Shown piece by piece: positions 37,320-46,176 of a stretch of DNA of 63,455 nucleotides (position 1 is its first letter; each line of letters begins with the position of its first letter). The stretch comes from Candidatus Poribacteria bacterium (GTDB lineage Bacteria; Poribacteria; WGA-4E; PCPOR2b). The stretch is from positions 1 through 63,455 of the forward strand of contig JAJECO010000092.1 in NCBI GenBank assembly GCA_022822005.1, read 5' to 3'. A model generated the notes under the pieces. That model saw only the letters and a program-made list of their open reading frames with translations. It was not told the origin of the DNA and ran no database searches. A program made the translations under genes and the position numbers.

Positions 37320-39662
37320 ATGTCAGTGAAAATTAGGGAAGCAGACCTGCAAGCTGCCCTGCCCGACGTCACCTCCACAATGCGTTTCTCAGGAATCCAC
37401 AAACACGTTGACGTGTATCGGGACAGGTGGGGCATTCCGCACATCAAATCTCAGAGCGAAAACGACCTGTTTTTTGCACAAGGTTTTGTTACCGCACAGG
37501 ACCGCCTGTGGCACATGGATGCCGATCGGCATCGTGCGCTCGGCAGATGGGCCGAGTTTGCAGGAAGCAGTGGCGTTTCTCAAGACCGGCTGCTGCGAGC
37601 GGCGGGAATGGGGCGTACCGCGAAACTTGACTACGAAGTCGCTAGCCCTGAAGCCAAGGCTATGATTGATGCCTACACCGCCGGTGTGAACGCCTACCTC
37701 GACACAGTCCAAACCCTGCCTATTGAGTACAAGATCCTTGACCAAACCCCTGAACGATGGGAGAATTGGCACTGTCTCGCCGTCTATAAAATACGCAATA
37801 CCCTCTTAGGGACGTTTGAGCCTAAGCTCTACCGGATGCGATTGGCAAAGATGCTCGGTCCCGAAAAACTTGCGGAACTCTTGAAGGGCTACCCGAACGG
37901 TCACCTGCTCACAGTCCCGCCGGGCGAGATCTACGAAGGTCCCCCGCTTGAAGGACTTGATGAACTGAGCGAGGCTGCTGAAGCGGCGAACTGGCTCGAT
38001 GAGGTGGATGCTGGGTCGAATGGCTGGTCAATCTCCGGTGAACTTACCAAATCCGGGCTGCCACTCGTGGGCGGTGATTCGCATCGCGCCCTCGACACAC
38101 CAAGCGTCTACTACCAAGTCCATCTATCCTGCCCCGAATTCACAGTGATAGGGCACGCTGTGCCGGGGATGCCGGCCGCGCTCCACTTCTGTCATAACGA
38201 ATATGTGGCGTGGGGGATGACGCATGGTGGTGCAGATACACAGGATCTCTTCATCGAACGTTTCCGTGAGGGACCCGATGGCCGTGAGTACCTGTTCAAG
38301 GATCAATGGCAATCCGCCGAGGTACTAAATGAAACACTCGAGGTTCGCGACGCCGACGCAGTACCACTTGAGGTAACGATTACGCACCACGGTCCCGTGA
38401 TCGCAGGGAACCCGGCATCGGGGATAGGTGTGGCAATTAGTGATCCGGGGTTGATTGGCTCCCACTGGGTTGATGCCGCACGCGACGCGATGCGAGCGAA
38501 GTCCGTAGATGATTTACATGAGGCGTTCCGCAACTGGACAGACCGTGTGAATAACTACGCTGTTGGCGATGTGCACGGGAATTTTGGCTACCTCCACGAG
38601 GGCAAAATTCCCATTCGATCTGAATCGAACGGTTGGCGAGCGGTGCCGGGCTGGACGGGCGAATATGAGTGGAACGGCTACATCCCACACGATGAGCTAC
38701 CAAAATCCATTAACCCCGACACCGGGTACGCAGTTACATGCAACCAGCGTGTCGCGGGACATGACTACCCATACTATGTGGGCTTGTCTTTTACACCAGA
38801 GTATCGTGCCCGCCGTGTTCAAGCGCAGATCCTTGCGCTGGAACCGGGGACCGCAACCGTCGATGATATGGCACGTATCCACGCGGAACGGATTTCAAAT
38901 CCAGCGCGTATCTTCACAGAAGCGTTGACTGGTGTCGCACCTCTGGACGGAGATTCGACGGAAGCCTTGGCGTTGCTGTGTGCATGGGATTATAGCATGG
39001 GCAGTAACTGCGCCCAGCCGTTGATTTATGCCAAGACCAAGACGTATGTCATCCGCTTCCTGCTCGATCATCTAATGGGTGAGATGGCGGAAGAGCTGTT
39101 TTCAGGCGCTGCGGGAGGCGATCCCCATGTCCGTCAAATTGTCGTAAGAATGAACCAAGCACTCGCGGACGGGGATAACGCCTTGCTACCGTCCGGGTAC
39201 AGTTGGTCCGATGTGTTGGCGACCGCACTCCAATCTGCTGTCATGGACCTTAAAGCGCAACTCGGAGATGATATGGCTGAGTGGGCATGGGGTAAGCTCC
39301 ACCGGACACAGCCACAACACCCACTCGTAGTGTTGTTTCCGGAGTATGCCGAATTGCTGAATCCTCCGGCGGTACCCACACACGGTGACGGCGACACCCC
39401 GCTCGCTGGCAGTTACGCCTATCACAATGAATTCATCGCCACAGGTATGTCCGTCAACCGTTACATCCACGATCCGTCAGACTGGACCAACTCGCGATGG
39501 ATTGTGCCGTTGGGTGCATCGGGTCACCCCGGCAGTCCGCACTACGCAGATCAAGCAGAAATGTGGGCTAATGTAGAATATATCCCACAACTTTGGGACT
39601 GGAGCCAAATCTCGGCTGAAGCGGAATCGCATCAGCAAATTGAATCAACAGAATCAGGGTAG
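37320..39662 (+). CDS. Penicillin acylase-family (S45) N-terminal nucleophile hydrolase
   Basis: The product is 780 residues from the ATG at 37320 (AAGGGA upstream). It is a precursor of the S45 class. The N-terminal part has the characteristic VYRDRWGIPHIKSQSENDLF and GFVTAQDRLWHMD. The self-cleavage and nucleophile site is DAGSNGWSISGE, with Ser233 the first residue of the beta chain after processing. Later blocks are GHAVPGMPAALHFCHN, WGMTHGGADTQDLF and YPYYVGLSFTPEYRARR. No clear signal peptide precedes the first domain. Natural substrates of environmental members include acyl-homoserine lactones and lipopeptides; none is indicated here. The downstream TonB gene begins 88 bp later. Confidence 0.92.
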   Translation: MSVKIREADLQAALPDVTSTMRFSGIHKHVDVYRDRWGIPHIKSQSENDLFFAQGFVTAQDRLWHMDADRHRALGRWAEFAGSSGVSQDRLLRAAGMGRTAKLDYEVASPEAKAMIDAYTAGVNAYLDTVQTLPIEYKILDQTPERWENWHCLAVYKIRNTLLGTFEPKLYRMRLAKMLGPEKLAELLKGYPNGHLLTVPPGEIYEGPPLEGLDELSEAAEAANWLDEVDAGSNGWSISGELTKSGLPLVGGDSHRALDTPSVYYQVHLSCPEFTVIGHAVPGMPAALHFCHNEYVAWGMTHGGADTQDLFIERFREGPDGREYLFKDQWQSAEVLNETLEVRDADAVPLEVTITHHGPVIAGNPASGIGVAISDPGLIGSHWVDAARDAMRAKSVDDLHEAFRNWTDRVNNYAVGDVHGNFGYLHEGKIPIRSESNGWRAVPGWTGEYEWNGYIPHDELPKSINPDTGYAVTCNQRVAGHDYPYYVGLSFTPEYRARRVQAQILALEPGTATVDDMARIHAERISNPARIFTEALTGVAPLDGDSTEALALLCAWDYSMGSNCAQPLIYAKTKTYVIRFLLDHLMGEMAEELFSGAAGGDPHVRQIVVRMNQALADGDNALLPSGYSWSDVLATALQSAVMDLKAQLGDDMAEWAWGKLHRTQPQHPLVVLFPEYAELLNPPAVPTHGDGDTPLAGSYAYHNEFIATGMSVNRYIHDPSDWTNSRWIVPLGASGHPGSPHYADQAEMWANVEYIPQLWDWSQISAEAESHQQIESTESG

Positions 39663-39750
39663 GTTGTCAATGACTGTGAAAGGTTTAATTTCCCTGTTCT
39701 TTTTCCACCAATAGCCAATAAGAAAGGAAGGAGGAGATGGAAGGAAGTGA

Positions 39751-40770
39751 ATGCCTGTTGTGCCTGAACTTCCGACCTTGTCCGCAAAAACAGTTATGAA
39801 CACCCGAAGCAGCATGCTTTCTAAATACATTGATGCCAAACAGAATCGACGCAGGAAGGCGAAGTATCACCAGAAACGGTTGAAAATGGGCTTGCCGGCT
39901 GCTGTTCAGTTGAAGGGCGTTTCGCTCAATCAAGAAGAGCGGGAGGCGATTGCTTCCACCGAAGCGATTGGCACGGCGAGGCAGAAACGACTTTTTGTCA
40001 CCCGGCATTTTGCTTGGCCCGTTTCGCTCGGTGTCCATGTCTTTGCAGGGTTTTTGATTACCATCTACGCCATTACTGAGTATATACCCGAACCGGAGCC
40101 TGTCTCTCTGGACTTCGTGGAGCCGGTTCGGGAAGCCCGAAAAATAAGGCGTCGATCTCCTATAAAACCCACAAGACCGCCCGACACAGTACAAATCCGA
40201 GCACCCCGCGTGCAGCGAGCGCCAACAGCTATAGAGATTCCACGCGAAGAGGCACAGTTTCACACACCGACTGACGATTTAATTGGCGCCGGAGATGCCC
40301 CAACCGCTGGCGGTGTTGCGATACCAGAGGGACTGGGAAATATCCAGGTCCAGCAGGGGCGCGCAGAGATCCCCACGGAAGCACCGGGGGTCAAAATTGA
40401 GCGCGAAACATCGATCACCCCGGAAGATAGTGACCTAGATATTGGGGCTGATGCAGGTCTCGGTGACCGCAACATTGAGGCGGAAGTGTCCGTGGAGGTC
40501 GATCAGGATCCGCGTGTCCTCAGAAAAGTCGATCCAAAATATCCGGACGCCGCGAAACGCGCCAACCGGGAAGCTGTTGTGTTCGTCGAGTTTACTGTCG
40601 ATGTGGACGGAAGAGCAACCGACATAAAGGTAGTGGATCCCAAAGGGTTCGGATTCGATGAGGCGGCGATTGAAGCCATCAAAAAATGGCGCTTTACGCC
40701 AGCCAAGAAAGATGGCGTAAGCGTACCCAAACGGGTGCGACAGCCAATTCGCTTCAACTTGGATGACTAG
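39751..40770 (+). CDS. TonB-family energy-transducing protein
   Basis: The 339-residue product has a long basic N-terminus, then one membrane segment (AWPVSLGVHVFAGFLITIYA, about residues 88-107). A periplasmic Pro-rich stretch follows (EYIPEPEPVSLDFVEPVRE; RRSPIKPTRPPDT). The C-terminal TonB domain (about 250-339) has VLRKVDPKYPDAAKRANREA and GFDEAAIEAIKKWRFTPAKK. It should link the proton-motive force to outer-membrane receptors such as the one at 57476. ExbB and ExbD genes are not in the window. GGAAGGAAG precedes the ATG. An in-frame ATG at 39796 is an alternative. Confidence 0.9.
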   Translation: MPVVPELPTLSAKTVMNTRSSMLSKYIDAKQNRRRKAKYHQKRLKMGLPAAVQLKGVSLNQEEREAIASTEAIGTARQKRLFVTRHFAWPVSLGVHVFAGFLITIYAITEYIPEPEPVSLDFVEPVREARKIRRRSPIKPTRPPDTVQIRAPRVQRAPTAIEIPREEAQFHTPTDDLIGAGDAPTAGGVAIPEGLGNIQVQQGRAEIPTEAPGVKIERETSITPEDSDLDIGADAGLGDRNIEAEVSVEVDQDPRVLRKVDPKYPDAAKRANREAVVFVEFTVDVDGRATDIKVVDPKGFGFDEAAIEAIKKWRFTPAKKDGVSVPKRVRQPIRFNLDD

Positions 40771-40867
40771 GGCAATTTGATATTCTGATATTACTGACTC
40801 GGCCGATCCCATAATCATCGGGCAATCTGCTAAATGTGGTGTAAACTGTTGGGCTGCGTAAGCGAAG

Positions 40868-40885
40868 TCCCCCTGATAAGGGGGA
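40868..40885. repeat. Perfect hairpin TCCCCCT-GATA-AGGGGGA
   Basis: The stem is 7 bp with a GATA loop and is followed by TTTAGGGGG. It lies 98 bp after the TonB gene. The sequence is a common dispersed motif and may also act as a terminator. Confidence 0.55.
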
Positions 40886-41041
40886 TTTAGGGGGTTGAAT
40901 GTGGATTGATCGTGTCTAAGTTATTCCAAAACCTACCATAGTTGTATTTCGGTTTATCTGCCTATAAGCCAGCAATGTCAACAGAACCTGGCGGACGCTA
41001 TCAATCCGACTGTGTTAACCACCAATGTGTGAAAATCCTGT

Positions 41042-41788
41042 TCAATACGTCGCTCTGCCGCCACTCACATCGTAACATTGGCCCGTCACAAAACTCGCGT
41101 CATCCGACGCTAAGAAATGCACAACCGCTGCAACCTCCTCCGGCTTTCCTACCCGTCCTAGCGGAATCTTGCTGACCATATAATCGATCGTTGGCTGCGA
41201 CACCTGTTCCAAGATCGGAGTTTGGATAACGGCGGGTGAAACACAGTTCACGTTTATACTGTACTCGGTGACCTCTTTCGCCAAAGCTTTCGTCAGGCAG
41301 ATGACACCCGCTTTAGAAGCAGAGTACGGGATAAGCGTTGGATTGCCCTCCTTGCCAGCAATCGAGGCGACACTGACAATCTTGCCGTATTGTCGTTCGA
41401 TCATGTGATCGATCACCGCCTTGCAGCAGAGAAATACCCCCTTCAGATTTACATCCAGAACCGCATCCCAATCCGATTCGTCCAGATCCGGCAGCGTCGC
41501 AGTTTTCCCCGCAATCCCAGCGTTGTTCACCAAGATGTCAATCTGATTGAATGTCTCCAACGTCTGCTGCGCCAGCTGTTGCACCTGATCCAACTTTGAG
41601 ACATCTACTGATACGACGAGGGATTTACGTCCCAACGCTTCAATCTCTTGGGCGACCGCTTCGCCGACCTCACGGTTCATATCGGCAACGACAACCGTTG
41701 CACCAGCACCCGCCAGCCGCAGCGCAATCGCACGACCAATTCCCTGTCCCGCGCCCGTTACAATTGCAACCTTATCCGTTAAATCCAT
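41042..41788 (-). CDS. Short-chain dehydrogenase/reductase (FabG-like SDR)
   Basis: The 248-residue product is a classical SDR. The Rossmann motif TGAGQGIG is at residues 11-18, NNAG is at about 88-91, and the catalytic Ser142, Tyr155 and Lys159 lie in SVASIAGKEGNPTLIPYSASK in outline. The C-terminal ending DDASFVTGQCYDVSGG is the usual one. The acidic residue after the second strand (VVADMNRE) favours NAD(H) over NADP(H). The substrate may be a 3-hydroxyacyl group, sugar or polyol. GAGAGGAAAATT precedes the ATG. It stands alone between two long intergenic gaps. Confidence 0.93.
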   Translation of the reverse strand: MDLTDKVAIVTGAGQGIGRAIALRLAGAGATVVVADMNREVGEAVAQEIEALGRKSLVVSVDVSKLDQVQQLAQQTLETFNQIDILVNNAGIAGKTATLPDLDESDWDAVLDVNLKGVFLCCKAVIDHMIERQYGKIVSVASIAGKEGNPTLIPYSASKAGVICLTKALAKEVTEYSINVNCVSPAVIQTPILEQVSQPTIDYMVSKIPLGRVGKPEEVAAVVHFLASDDASFVTGQCYDVSGGRATY

Positions 41789-41975
41789 ATAATTTTCCTC
41801 TCTAAGTGTATTTCCAACATAGTGGACAAATATAGTTTTTGTATCGTTTAAGGATTACTACATGAAACGTGATGCCCCGATAAATTGGGACAGGCTGTGA
41901 AAAGTGAGAAGAAACAGAACACGGTTTACTGTTGGGTTTCATTGTCGTTCAACCCAACAATAGTTCCTCTCCGTA

Positions 41976-41996
41976 GGTCGGGCATCTTGCCCGACC
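41976..41996. repeat. GGTCGGGCA/TGCCCGACC hairpin
   Basis: A perfect 9-bp stem with a 3-nt loop. No T-run follows. Confidence 0.6.
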
Positions 41997-42132
41997 CATC
42001 TCCAGCAGGACGTAGAAGCTCGTATATTTCGTAGGGAACAGAGATCTCCGTTCCATTTGTTCTGAACTACAAAGGATAATCGTCTGTCTTCTGCGATCCT
42101 GTAGGTCGAGATTCACATTTCGACACACGAAT

Positions 42133-42156
42133 GTCGATTTTGGAAAATCGACCTAC
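42133..42156. repeat. GTCGATTTT/AAAATCGAC palindrome
   Basis: GTCGATTTTGGAAAATCGAC followed by CTAC. It is the inverted-orientation relative of the copy at 47208-47231. Confidence 0.6.
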
Positions 42157-42184
42157 AACAGGCCAACCACGAGTTTCTTAATCC

Positions 42185-42272
42185 CGCCTGCCTGCTCTCG
42201 GCTTGTCGGAGTCCCGCCTGTCCCGCCTGTCCCGATTTATCGGGGATCCTATCGGGGGATTTATCGGGATTC
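42185..42272. repeat. Multiple CCCGCCTGTCCCGATTTATCGGG units
   Basis: CCCGCCTG occurs four times in a row, followed by CCCGATTTATCGGGGATCC and a second TATCGGGGGATTTATCGGG. It is the longest run of this dispersed family in the window, closely matched by 51886-51947. Confidence 0.6.
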
Positions 42273-42399
42273 AAAGCAACTTGTACCTGCCTATTGAAGG
42301 TTCTCGGAGCGGAGAATGGTTCAATTTTTCAAATGCCAACAGAACCTAACAACTTGCGTCAGATTCATAAACCAATGAACTCATGAACCAATGAACCAA

Positions 42400-43152
42400 T
42401 TAAGTTTGGGCATATTGCACCCAGTTGGCGAAATATCGGGGCGCCCATCTCCGTGCCAGATAAAAGGTTTTCTGAGAATAGCGACCGTGTGGTGGAAGTA
42501 CTTCGTTGTCAATCCACGCCTCCGCTCCTTCAAGACTCGGAAACTCAATCACCCACGCCCGGTGCCACGCATCTTGGGGACCCATCAACTGAAACGCCTC
42601 TAACCGCATCAGCCCGTGTTCGCGAGAGACCGACTGCATAAGCTCAATATGCGCAGTGTCGGCGCGCATCTCTGGTGTCGCCTCACTTGCCTCCGGTCTC
42701 CACCGCCCAAACAGCAGAGCAACAACGCTTCCCCTATCAACCTCAAGTGTGGGAACATGATGCGGATCCCTACCGTCAGGCACAACCGGTTCCGGAGAAC
42801 GGACTGCCCACTGAGAAAAGTGCCCGCGACCCCAATGCCGCGCAGTATAGTATTCGTAGTACCCGTAACGCCCGTAAGGCGGTGCCATCTCTGCGTCGAT
42901 CCACGCCTCCGCGCCCTGCAGTGTGGGAAACTCGATAACCCAGAACCGTTCCCACGACCCCTGTGGCGTCATCAGCTTAAAACCTTCCAAGCGCATCAGT
43001 CCATGTTCGCGGGCGACCGACAGCATCAGATCGACATGCTCCTGCTCGTACGCAGTGCGCTCCGGTGGAGCCAGATCGTGCCACGTCGGCAGCCGACCAC
43101 CTTTGTAGAGTATAATAACGCTATCTCTGCTTACTTCTGGCGTAGTCGCCAC
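42400..43152 (-). CDS. Tandem-duplicated domain protein of unknown function
   Basis: The 250-residue product starts at a GTG with AGGAGG and GGAGT upstream. It consists of two copies of a domain of about 115 residues: HVDLMLSVAREHGLMRLEGF with FWVIEFPTLQGAEAWIDAE in the first, and HIELMQSVSREHGLMRLEAF with AWVIEFPSLEGAEAWIDNE in the second, each preceded by a strand (SVIILYKGGRLP; SVVALLFGRWRP). The size and pattern fit a dimeric alpha+beta barrel (EthD/YCII-like), here as an internal pseudo-dimer. No catalytic motif is obvious. It stands alone on the minus strand, and its stop codon abuts the AATGAACC repeat array. Confidence 0.75.
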   Translation of the reverse strand: MATTPEVSRDSVIILYKGGRLPTWHDLAPPERTAYEQEHVDLMLSVAREHGLMRLEGFKLMTPQGSWERFWVIEFPTLQGAEAWIDAEMAPPYGRYGYYEYYTARHWGRGHFSQWAVRSPEPVVPDGRDPHHVPTLEVDRGSVVALLFGRWRPEASEATPEMRADTAHIELMQSVSREHGLMRLEAFQLMGPQDAWHRAWVIEFPSLEGAEAWIDNEVLPPHGRYSQKTFYLARRWAPRYFANWVQYAQT

Positions 43153-43315
43153 ACTCCTATCCTCCTTGGCTTATGTGAAAAGAGAGCGCAAAACGCAACT
43201 TGGTTCATTTTCTCGATAGTGAACGAGTGAACCAATGAACAAATAAACTAAATCTATTGCACAATTGCTTAACGTAAGCCTTTTCCTTTTTAGCGCGAAG
43301 ATCCTTTCGAGAGGT

Positions 43316-44737
43316 TCACCGCGTGGTAAGCCATTCAATGAGAAGGTCAACTTGTCGCAAGCCTTTATCGTCTATCGCTTGCGGCTCGATGGCTTCATGC
43401 GTGATGCCTGCCACAGTCATGATCCCCGTCATAGTGGGATGCGGTGCTGCAAGACGAAAAATGGGATCAGATGAGCTGTTCTCAGTTTTTCTCAGAAATC
43501 CAAGAACCGGAAGAACCTTCGCCATCGGGATCTGAACGATCCGAATGTTGATGTTCTTCCCAAAAACCCGCCACGCTGCCTCCCGTGTTACAGGTCCTTT
43601 ATCGAGCCCCTTCCGTGTGCCCACCAAAGCGAAGTTCACGCCCGTCTTTTCTCTGATCAGCTGTGACAGTGCTTCCTCGATCTCAGTAGCTTCGAGCGGT
43701 TCACTGAGATGGGCGATCGGTGCATCGGTTTCATCGGCGATGGCTGGACGGAGATCCAGATTACGCATCGGTCCCGCTTTCGGTTTAATCCAAGCAAAAT
43801 GCTCCCGCTGCAGACGACGACCTGTCCGGGTGAGATCGATGTATTGTCCCACAATACCCACCGATTCGATGAGATGGATTTCGACGTAGCCGTTAGTTGC
43901 CATGGGACCCGGATAATTCACAGCACCGGTGTTGACACAGACTGCGTTACCTTCCTCAAACCCTTCCGGCACCCACGCCTCAAACCTATGGGTCGTGGCG
44001 GACAGCACCAAATCTGCCTTGTCCAGCAGGGATTTGCGCCGTTCTGGAGAAAGTACCATGTCCCATGCTCCCGTCCGCGAATGCGCCGCCACTATGATTA
44101 GGTCTCTGCCCCCTTTTTCGATTCCTTCAAGCGTGTCCATCATCCACGCGCGGCTGCTTTCCGGGAACGCCACCGCATCATCCATTGGTTGATCTGAAAA
44201 GTGCATCTGGATCAAGTGGACCGTGTAATCGCGGACCGGAATTTGGGCATAGTATTCCGAGCTGTTAGGACGGATAACGCTCGCGTGGGCTTCCAACTTC
44301 ACGAGATCGAGTATCGGTGCGCCTTCGCCGTAATCGGACTGTCTGTGGGTCGGGCTGTAATATTCGTTCTCACCGTCCGCGACGTTGGGGTAGAAGTGTT
44401 CACGCCACCAAGGCTCGGATCGCAGCCAAGGGATAAAGGTGTTCTCGAAGCGATGTTTCACGTGGTCGCCTAAACCTACCACAAAGGCGGGATTTCCCTC
44501 TTTCATCCAAGCGGTCATTCGGGCAAATTCCACACTACTGAGCGGTGAGTCCCCCTTGTGATCACTCATGAGGGCAAAGTGCAGATCCGCTATTCGATCT
44601 AAATCCGCGATGGACGCAACGCCCGGTAGTCCATTCCCAACAACCTCCTCTGGGTTAGTGCTCTCGGCATCTGTTATCTGTGAAGTCGCCCAAATCAGAA
44701 GGGTCAAGACAAGAAGCTGCCCCAGTCTGTCCTTCAT
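43316..44737 (-). CDS. Secreted metallophosphoesterase with 5'-nucleotidase-like C-terminal domain
   Basis: The 473-residue product has a signal peptide (GQLLVLTLLIWATSQITDAE). The calcineurin-like phosphoesterase motifs are FALMSDHKGD (in place of the usual D-x-H), VVGLGDHVKH (GD), VADGENEYY (where GNHE is expected), LIIVAAHSRTG and LSATTHRFEAW (in place of GHxH). The C-terminal region (EATEIEEALSQLIREKTGVN; VNFALVGTRKGLDKGPVTRE) matches the 5'-nucleotidase C-terminal domain. Several metal ligands differ from consensus, so activity may be altered. GAGGATGAAC precedes the ATG. The enolase-superfamily gene lies 18 bp upstream on the same strand, so the two probably form an operon. Confidence 0.78.
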   Translation of the reverse strand: MKDRLGQLLVLTLLIWATSQITDAESTNPEEVVGNGLPGVASIADLDRIADLHFALMSDHKGDSPLSSVEFARMTAWMKEGNPAFVVGLGDHVKHRFENTFIPWLRSEPWWREHFYPNVADGENEYYSPTHRQSDYGEGAPILDLVKLEAHASVIRPNSSEYYAQIPVRDYTVHLIQMHFSDQPMDDAVAFPESSRAWMMDTLEGIEKGGRDLIIVAAHSRTGAWDMVLSPERRKSLLDKADLVLSATTHRFEAWVPEGFEEGNAVCVNTGAVNYPGPMATNGYVEIHLIESVGIVGQYIDLTRTGRRLQREHFAWIKPKAGPMRNLDLRPAIADETDAPIAHLSEPLEATEIEEALSQLIREKTGVNFALVGTRKGLDKGPVTREAAWRVFGKNINIRIVQIPMAKVLPVLGFLRKTENSSSDPIFRLAAPHPTMTGIMTVAGITHEAIEPQAIDDKGLRQVDLLIEWLTTR

Positions 44738-44755
44738 CGTTGTTCATCCTCACTC

Positions 44756-46015
44756 CTACGCTTCCCAAATGGGCCAATCAGTTTCTTGGAGCCGCTTCCA
44801 GAGACTATCGAATCGCTCACTTCCATCGTCCTCCCATTCGTCCAATCTGACACCGGGCGCGAAAGATTCGTCTACCCCCTGCTTCATCAATCGTTCCGCC
44901 TGTTGCAGGCTTTGGTAATAGTGTTTCAAGCCGCCGGGGAGTGTGACGACGGAGATATGTCGAAGCCATTCCGGCGCGAGCGTCTCGGAATAACGGCGGA
45001 CAGCATCTTCATCTAATTCTACCCCCAACCCCGGTCCCTCTGGAACTCTCATAAATCCCCGCTGAACCGTATGCCCGTCCACAATCAGGTCATCTTCGTA
45101 GGTGTGGCTTGCCGTTACGCCCGGCAGCGTCGCTGTCGGCATCACCGCCCCCAAATGACAGGCAAACGCTGCGGTTATGCCCGTCCCGACGTACTGTAAC
45201 AGGATTGGCGTGTTTGCAGCGGCAAACGCCCAACTTGCTGCCAACGCGCCTTTGATCGTTTCATGGCTGCACAGCGCACCATCGAAATCGCCTGCGCGAA
45301 GCCCGACCCAAGGACCTGAGGGTTGACGCGACGCACCCTCTTGGACAACACCGACACCGTGCAGATAGAACGGGATGCGAATCTCCTGATGCAGCCGCCG
45401 CCACCCTTCAACGTCGTATGCGAAGATCGGTTCTTCCACACCCTTGACAATCGGAATCTTCTCCAGCTCTCGAAGGATGGGTAAGGCTTTCTCTACGTTG
45501 GTCAAGGCGCCATTAAAATCAAACTCGACACGAAAGTCCGGCGGTGCAACCTCCTGCATTGCCTGCGACTGTTCGACAATGTCATAAAATGCTCTGGCTT
45601 TGCATTTGAGCCCACGATATCCGCGTTCAGCCGCTACCTGCACTTCAGCGGCACTATCTTCGGGCGACATTGAGGGCATCCACCACCCCATCGACACCCA
45701 CTGACGTACCTGCTGCCCCATCAGTTTCCATGCCGGCAAGCCCAGGTGTTTGCCCATCAGGTCATAGCACGCCATGTCGAGGTTGAACCGCCCCTTCCCC
45801 ATGACATGGTCGAACGGATTCGTGCCGATGTATGCGTCCAAGAGTTCCTGCTCAAAAACGGGACCGGGATTCTCTCCCAGTCCAATTAAGCCGGTGTCCG
45901 TATGAAATTTATAGACCGTTACCTGTTCGTCCAGTCCAAAATGGTGATATTGCTTGCGAATGCGTTCTTCATAGGGAATCCGCAGGAGGATCGGTTCAAT
46001 CGCGGTGATTTTCAT
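44756..46015 (-). CDS. Mandelate racemase/muconate lactonizing enzyme-family protein
   Basis: The product is 419 residues from the ATG at 46015, chosen because AAAGGA lies 8 bp upstream and the promoter is at 46053-46081. It belongs to the enolase superfamily. The capping domain is the first 120 residues. The barrel has the KxK motif GLKCKARA (Lys137, Lys139), metal ligands Asp166 and Asn168 in EFDFNGA, and Glu194/Glu195 in KGVEEPIFAY. The later HLGAVMPTATLPG region carries the third-ligand/His area. The natural substrate is probably an acid sugar or other carboxylate; dehydration is the commonest reaction. Promoter and downstream phosphoesterase gene support a two-gene operon. Confidence 0.9.
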   Translation of the reverse strand: MKITAIEPILLRIPYEERIRKQYHHFGLDEQVTVYKFHTDTGLIGLGENPGPVFEQELLDAYIGTNPFDHVMGKGRFNLDMACYDLMGKHLGLPAWKLMGQQVRQWVSMGWWMPSMSPEDSAAEVQVAAERGYRGLKCKARAFYDIVEQSQAMQEVAPPDFRVEFDFNGALTNVEKALPILRELEKIPIVKGVEEPIFAYDVEGWRRLHQEIRIPFYLHGVGVVQEGASRQPSGPWVGLRAGDFDGALCSHETIKGALAASWAFAAANTPILLQYVGTGITAAFACHLGAVMPTATLPGVTASHTYEDDLIVDGHTVQRGFMRVPEGPGLGVELDEDAVRRYSETLAPEWLRHISVVTLPGGLKHYYQSLQQAERLMKQGVDESFAPGVRLDEWEDDGSERFDSLWKRLQETDWPIWEA

Positions 46016-46052
46016 AGGAGGTGTCCTTTCGTGGTGGGTTATAAACTCCCCC

Positions 46053-46081
46053 ATAATAGCAAAGATCCGGTGGTCGGACAA
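46053..46081 (-). promoter_or_regulatory. Promoter of the enolase-superfamily gene
   Basis: On the minus strand TTGTCC (46081-46076) and TATTAT (46058-46053) are 17 bp apart with TGC before the -10. It lies 38 bp upstream of the 46015 start. Confidence 0.7.
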
Positions 46082-46087
46082 TAAAAA

Positions 46088-46139
46088 TGATGCGTGAAAC
46101 GTGAAAAATGAACCAATGAACTAATGAACCAATGCACCA
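46088..46139. repeat. GAAACGTG units followed by AATGAACY tandem units
   Basis: GATGCGTGAAACGTGAAAA (46088-46106) runs directly into AATGAACC, AATGAACT, AATGAACC, AATGCACC (46107-46138). The four units are in perfect 8-bp phase. It lies between two minus-strand genes. Confidence 0.75.
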
Positions 46140-46176
46140 GTATAGTGTGAGCAGGGGGAAAGGAGCGCTTTTTGGC

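Larger units (their letters stand above)
41789..42399. other. Intergenic region full of dispersed palindromes
   Basis: No coding frame is supported. In order it holds a GAAACGTGATG unit (41866), CCCCGATAAATTGGGACAGG (41876-41895), a perfect GGTCGGGCA-TCT-TGCCCGACC hairpin (41976-41996), a GTCGATTTTGGAAAATCGAC palindrome (42133-42152), a run of CCCGCCTGTCCCGATTTATCGGGG repeats (about 42185-42272) and AATGAACC tandem units (42371-42400). Confidence 0.7.

Noticed and set aside
42185-42272. Possible CRISPR array
   Set aside because: The repeats are short, palindromic, irregularly spaced and have no unique spacers or cas genes nearby.
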